Notes under the pieces: model-generated
What the model saw: the letters and a program-made list of their open reading frames with translations, nothing else
Databases searched by the model: none
What the model was told of the DNA's origin: nothing
Position numbers and translations under genes: made by a program
Source of the DNA: an uncultured Flavobacteriales bacterium
GTDB taxonomy: Bacteria > Bacteroidota > Bacteroidia > Flavobacteriales_D > CAJJDF01
Assembly (NCBI GenBank): GCA_905182785.1
Contig: CAJJDF010000004.1
Span: forward strand, 1 to 56,340
Reading direction: 5' to 3'
Length of the DNA: 56,340 nucleotides
Shown: piece after piece, positions 53,607-56,340 of the stretch
How the letters are laid out: each line of letters opens with the position of its first letter
Numbering within the stretch: position 1 is the stretch's first letter

Positions 53607-54000
53607 AAGGATAAATAATTTCAAAACCCTGAAATTATTGTTTATTTTTTAATAAAAATAATTAAACAAAATGAATACTAAAAAAATAGTATAAAACACC
53701 AATTTTCAATTAATAGTTGGGTTTCATTTATGGGTAAATAATTTTACAGTCACAAACTTTTAATCGAGTAACTTGTATAAGCAACATCAGCTTATATATG
53801 TTAATCTATATTTAGGACCGTTTAGTAAAAACCAAAGTAAAATCGTTAAATAAATCTTTTAGAAAATCAGCTAAGTAAGATTTTAATCCTATTTAGCTGA
53901 AGAAAAATCAACACAAAAAACTATTGTTCTCTCTATTTTCTTCAATCATACTCTATATTTAAGTACTTTTAGATTCTAAAAAAGATAAACAAAAAAAAAC
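53607..54000. other. Gene-free region upstream of the 107-residue unknown
   Basis: About 390 bases of AT-rich DNA with no ORF. A TATATTTA near 53952-53959 differs from the -7 consensus in its last base and may drive the downstream gene. Confidence 0.4.
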
Positions 54001-54324
54001 ATGGAAAAAAACATAGAAAAACCATCTGCAGAAGCGAAAGCACTTTCACTTTTTTTTATGGCTTATAAAACGATAACACCTACTTACAAAGACAAATCTA
54101 AACGCATTAACAGGTTGTGGGATCTTGTGAAAAAGAATGAATTGAGTAAAGAAGAGTACCATGCAGAGATAGAAAAAATGATAAATACTTATGGTGGTTA
54201 TGATGCTGTAGTAGAAAAAACAGTTCAATATTACATAGATAAAACTGGAGAATGGAAATCAAGAGGTGATGACCAATATTCTAAAGATGCTCAGCAATTT
54301 GCTAATAAAATATTACAAAAATAG
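54001..54324 (+). CDS. Hypothetical protein
   Basis: A 107-residue hydrophilic, helical, basic-acidic protein (KTITPTYKDKSKRINRLWDLVKK; EEYHAEIEKMINTYGGYDA). No signal peptide, membrane segment or known motif. It is probably real because the frame is clean, starts MEKN with normal codon use, and lies just before a cytochrome gene; no function is suggested. Confidence 0.65.
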   Translation: MEKNIEKPSAEAKALSLFFMAYKTITPTYKDKSKRINRLWDLVKKNELSKEEYHAEIEKMINTYGGYDAVVEKTVQYYIDKTGEWKSRGDDQYSKDAQQFANKILQK

Positions 54325-54416
54325 TGAATCTGATTACTCTTATTAAATAGGATGCAGAACAAATCTCTCTTTGATTTGTAATTTTAGTTCATTAGTTATT
54401 TTTTAAATCTTAAAAA

Positions 54417-54998
54417 ATGGAAAAGAAAAATTACTCTAAAATTTACCGAATAATGCATTGGTTAATGGCCATTTCATTTACCTTATTACTGTTCACGATT
54501 TTCTTGCGATTAACTTGGCTCAACAAATACAATGTAGCTGATATCATGAAAGATTTCTTGGTCGATACTGACCAAACTTTATCGCAAGATCAACTTATAA
54601 AGTTGGCTAAAAAAATAAGACAACCCATGTGGGATTGGCATATTTACCTAGGTTACTTTATTACGGGGTTATTTGTAATGCGATTTGCTTTGCCATTTTT
54701 TGGTAAAATGAAAGTCCAAAACCCCTTGAAAATGGAATTATCTTGGAAAGACAAATTAAAAAAATGGACTTACCTTATTTTTTATGTTTGTGTGTTCATT
54801 TCATTAGTAACAGGACTTATTATTGAATTTGGACCTAGAGAATATAAAAAACCAATGGAGTCTATTCATATTCTTTCTATTTATTATTTAATTCCATTTA
54901 TTCTCATCCATCTTTCGGGAGTACTTAGGGCTGAGTTTACTTGGGACAAAGGAATAATTTCACGAATTGTAAGTGGAAATAATAAAGAAGAAAATTAG
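54417..54998 (+). CDS. Cytochrome b561/Ni-hydrogenase-type membrane protein
   Basis: A 193-residue protein with four membrane segments and candidate haem His: H14 (RIMHWLM), WDWHIYLGY, ESIHILSIYY and FILIHLSG. It resembles the di-haem cytochrome b family (PF01292 type). It lies one base before a methyltransferase start. Its electron partner is not in the window. Confidence 0.85.
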   Translation: MEKKNYSKIYRIMHWLMAISFTLLLFTIFLRLTWLNKYNVADIMKDFLVDTDQTLSQDQLIKLAKKIRQPMWDWHIYLGYFITGLFVMRFALPFFGKMKVQNPLKMELSWKDKLKKWTYLIFYVCVFISLVTGLIIEFGPREYKKPMESIHILSIYYLIPFILIHLSGVLRAEFTWDKGIISRIVSGNNKEEN

Positions 54999-55607
54999 AT
55001 GGGAGAAAACAAACAACATTGGGAAACCGTATACGAAACCAAAACTCCTGAGCAAGTAAGCTGGACACAAGAAACTCCGCAAACTTCTTTGGATTTTATT
55101 CAGTCGTTTGGTTTATCCAAATCAGCTAAGATAATAGACGTTGGAGGGGGCGATAGTAACTTGGTAGATTGTCTAATTGAGAAAGGTTACGACAACATAA
55201 CTGTGTTGGATATCTCTGGTAAAGCAATAGAAAGAGCTAAAAAAAGATTAGGAGATAAATCGAATAAGATAACTTGGATAGAGAGTGATATAACTCAGTT
55301 TGTTCCTGAAACTAGTTACGACATTTGGCACGACAGAGCTACTTTTCATTTTCTTATTGATAATAAGCAAATTAACACTTACAAAACTCTGGTTAATAAC
55401 CATGTTTCAGGTTTTATGTGTATTGGTACTTTCTCTAAAAATGGCCCTCTTAAGTGTAGTGGATTAGAAATTAAACAATATACTTCAGATTCATTGTTAG
55501 ATACTTTTAACGAGTCGTTTGAGTTAACAAAAAGCATTATAGAAGATCATAAAACACCTTTTGATACTTTTCAAAACTTTGTGTTTTGTGGATTTAAGAG
55601 AAAATAA
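54999..55607 (+). CDS. Class I SAM-dependent methyltransferase
   Basis: A 202-residue methyltransferase. IIDVGGGDSNLVDCL (about 44-58) is the SAM-binding loop, TVLDISGKAIERAKKRL follows, and YDIWHDRATFHFL is post-motif II. The overall order HWETVYETKTPEQVSWTQ at the N-terminus is of a TPMT/small-molecule methyltransferase type. It is directly adjacent to the cytochrome gene. Substrate unknown. Confidence 0.88.
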   Translation: MGENKQHWETVYETKTPEQVSWTQETPQTSLDFIQSFGLSKSAKIIDVGGGDSNLVDCLIEKGYDNITVLDISGKAIERAKKRLGDKSNKITWIESDITQFVPETSYDIWHDRATFHFLIDNKQINTYKTLVNNHVSGFMCIGTFSKNGPLKCSGLEIKQYTSDSLLDTFNESFELTKSIIEDHKTPFDTFQNFVFCGFKRK

Positions 55608-55611
55608 TTCA

Positions 55612-55830
55612 ATGACTCCAATTTTAAAACAAAAAATAATACAAGTTTGTAACACCAAAATTGAGCAAAAAGGAACAAATGTAGGTTTGTCTTTTTATGC
55701 GTTTTTTGCCAACAAAAACGACAATCCCATTTTACTAATGGAAGCTGCAACCTGGTGGATAAAAACTCACAAACTAGATCATTTTGAGAAAGCCGTGAAA
55801 ATTAAAGAAATGGTTGAGAAAGAGAAGTAA
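55612..55830 (+). CDS. DUF6500-like small protein
   Basis: A 72-residue protein starting MTPILKQKIIQVCNTKIE, with GLSFYAFFANKNDNPILLMEAATWWI and THKLDHFEKAVKI, which I associate with the DUF6500 family. Start chosen at the ATG 55612, four bases after the methyltransferase stop; the frame continues upstream inside that gene. Its stop abuts the stop of the convergent MATE gene with no gap. Confidence 0.75.
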   Translation: MTPILKQKIIQVCNTKIEQKGTNVGLSFYAFFANKNDNPILLMEAATWWIKTHKLDHFEKAVKIKEMVEKEK

Positions 55831-56340
55831 TTAAATTTTATTAATTTCTCTTTTCGTAACAATCTGAAATCTCCAGAGCAGCATGACTGCTGAAGCTCCT
55901 AGCCCAAACAAGAATCCAAACCAAATCCCTTCGGAGCCATACCCAAAAGTAATTCCAGCAAAGTAACAAATTGGGAATGAAATAATCCAATACGCTACAA
56001 AGGTTATGAATGTTGGAATTTTTACATCTTGCATTCCTTTTAATGCTCCCAACACCACCGCTTGTATTCCATCAAAGAGTTGAAAAAATGCAGCAATTAT
56101 AAGTAGTTTAGCTGTTATTACAATTACTTCTGTATTATCTTGTTGGTTTGCTACATCATTTATATCCAAATAAAAAGTAGGAAGTAATTCATTGAAAATC
56201 AAAAATAAAATAGCAAAAATAACATCCATAATTAAGATGAGAAGAAAGATAGAAAACGCTATTCTACGTAGCTCTTTAAAATTATTTAATCCGTATTGGT
56301 TTCCCACTCTAATTGTTGCAACCACAGCCATTCCCATTGC
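55831..56340 (-). CDS. MATE family efflux transporter, C-terminal part (runs off window)
   Basis: The last about 169 residues of a multidrug and toxin extrusion transporter; the 5' part is outside the window. VVATIRVGNQYG, FQLFDGIQAVVLGALKGMQDVKIPTFITFVAYW and the following membrane segments match the C-terminal half of NorM-type proteins, which export cations using a Na+ or H+ gradient. Confidence 0.88.
   Translation of the reverse strand, partial: AMGMAVVATIRVGNQYGLNNFKELRRIAFSIFLLILIMDVIFAILFLIFNELLPTFYLDINDVANQQDNTEVIVITAKLLIIAAFFQLFDGIQAVVLGALKGMQDVKIPTFITFVAYWIISFPICYFAGITFGYGSEGIWFGFLFGLGASAVMLLWRFQIVTKREINKI

Noticed and set aside
1-56340. CRISPR arrays, tRNA, rRNA, integrases, transposases, phage genes
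   Set aside because: None seen: no regularly spaced repeats with unique spacers, no recognisable cloverleaf, no mobile-element protein in any frame examined.

Overview
The window is chromosomal DNA from an AT-rich member of the Bacteroidota, most likely a marine or aquatic relative of the Flavobacteriales. The evidence is the low G+C (about one third by eye), TAnnTTTG -7 promoter elements, type IX secretion C-terminal sorting domains (type B in the 10108-12099 protein, type A in the 28937-29884 protein), a moxR-DUF58-batABC operon, and fused SpmA-SpmB and sphingolipid-lyase-like genes. I see no tRNA, rRNA, CRISPR array, integrase, transposase or phage gene. Most of the window looks like core genome, with a few accessory or decaying spots.

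Layout. 1-18 kb: an acyltransferase and a YdjM-like membrane protein; a cold-shock protein; a DUF4159 pair; cyclophilin; an MFS/methyltransferase/phosphoribosyltransferase run; ApbE; cytidylate kinase divergent from 3-hydroxybutyryl-CoA dehydrogenase; a large T9SS cell-surface protein; a dihydroorotase homologue that has lost its metal-binding histidines; a polytopic membrane protein; SpmAB; isochorismate synthase; a DUF4412 protein. 18-24 kb: a compact leftward phospholipid operon (small acidic protein, PlsB-like acyltransferase, gpsA, asparaginase, plsC, glycosyltransferase). 24-30 kb: Ppx/GppA, a frameshifted GNAT gene, an orphan class III cyclase-like gene, ahcY and a phosphopantetheinyl transferase sharing a palindromic divergent promoter, and a LamG T9SS protein that sits between two copies of the end of a small membrane-protein gene.

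30-38 kb: a long leftward operon of moxR, DUF58, a BatD-like membrane protein, batA, batB and a batC with an extremely long Lys/Glu/Gln coil, followed by a thiamine-binding-type protein, a NYN-LOTUS protein and a small membrane protein. The gaps of this operon hold several unrelated inverted or direct repeats that look like dispersed intergenic elements. 38-41 kb: two tandem PPK2 kinases and a MazG-like pyrophosphohydrolase. 41-45 kb: a complete tripartite ABC efflux operon (ATPase, adaptor, permease, TolC). 45-52 kb: methylmalonyl-CoA mutase, a glycosidase-like lipoprotein, a sphingosine-1-phosphate-lyase-like enzyme and a DUF2130 protein. 52-56 kb: gene-sparse DNA with DUF2237, a fasciclin lipoprotein, a small unknown protein, a cytochrome b, a methyltransferase, a DUF6500-like protein and the end of a MATE transporter that runs off the window.

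The themes that link the genes are membrane lipid building (acyltransferases, gpsA, sphingoid-base lyase, acyl-CoA dehydrogenase), polyphosphate and nucleotide housekeeping (Ppx, PPK2 x2, MazG-like, Cmk), and envelope assembly (Bat complex, efflux pump, T9SS surface proteins). The best candidates for something undescribed are the orphan cyclase-like gene at 25544-26455, the metal-site-less dihydroorotase homologue, and the hairpin repeats scattered through the bat operon.
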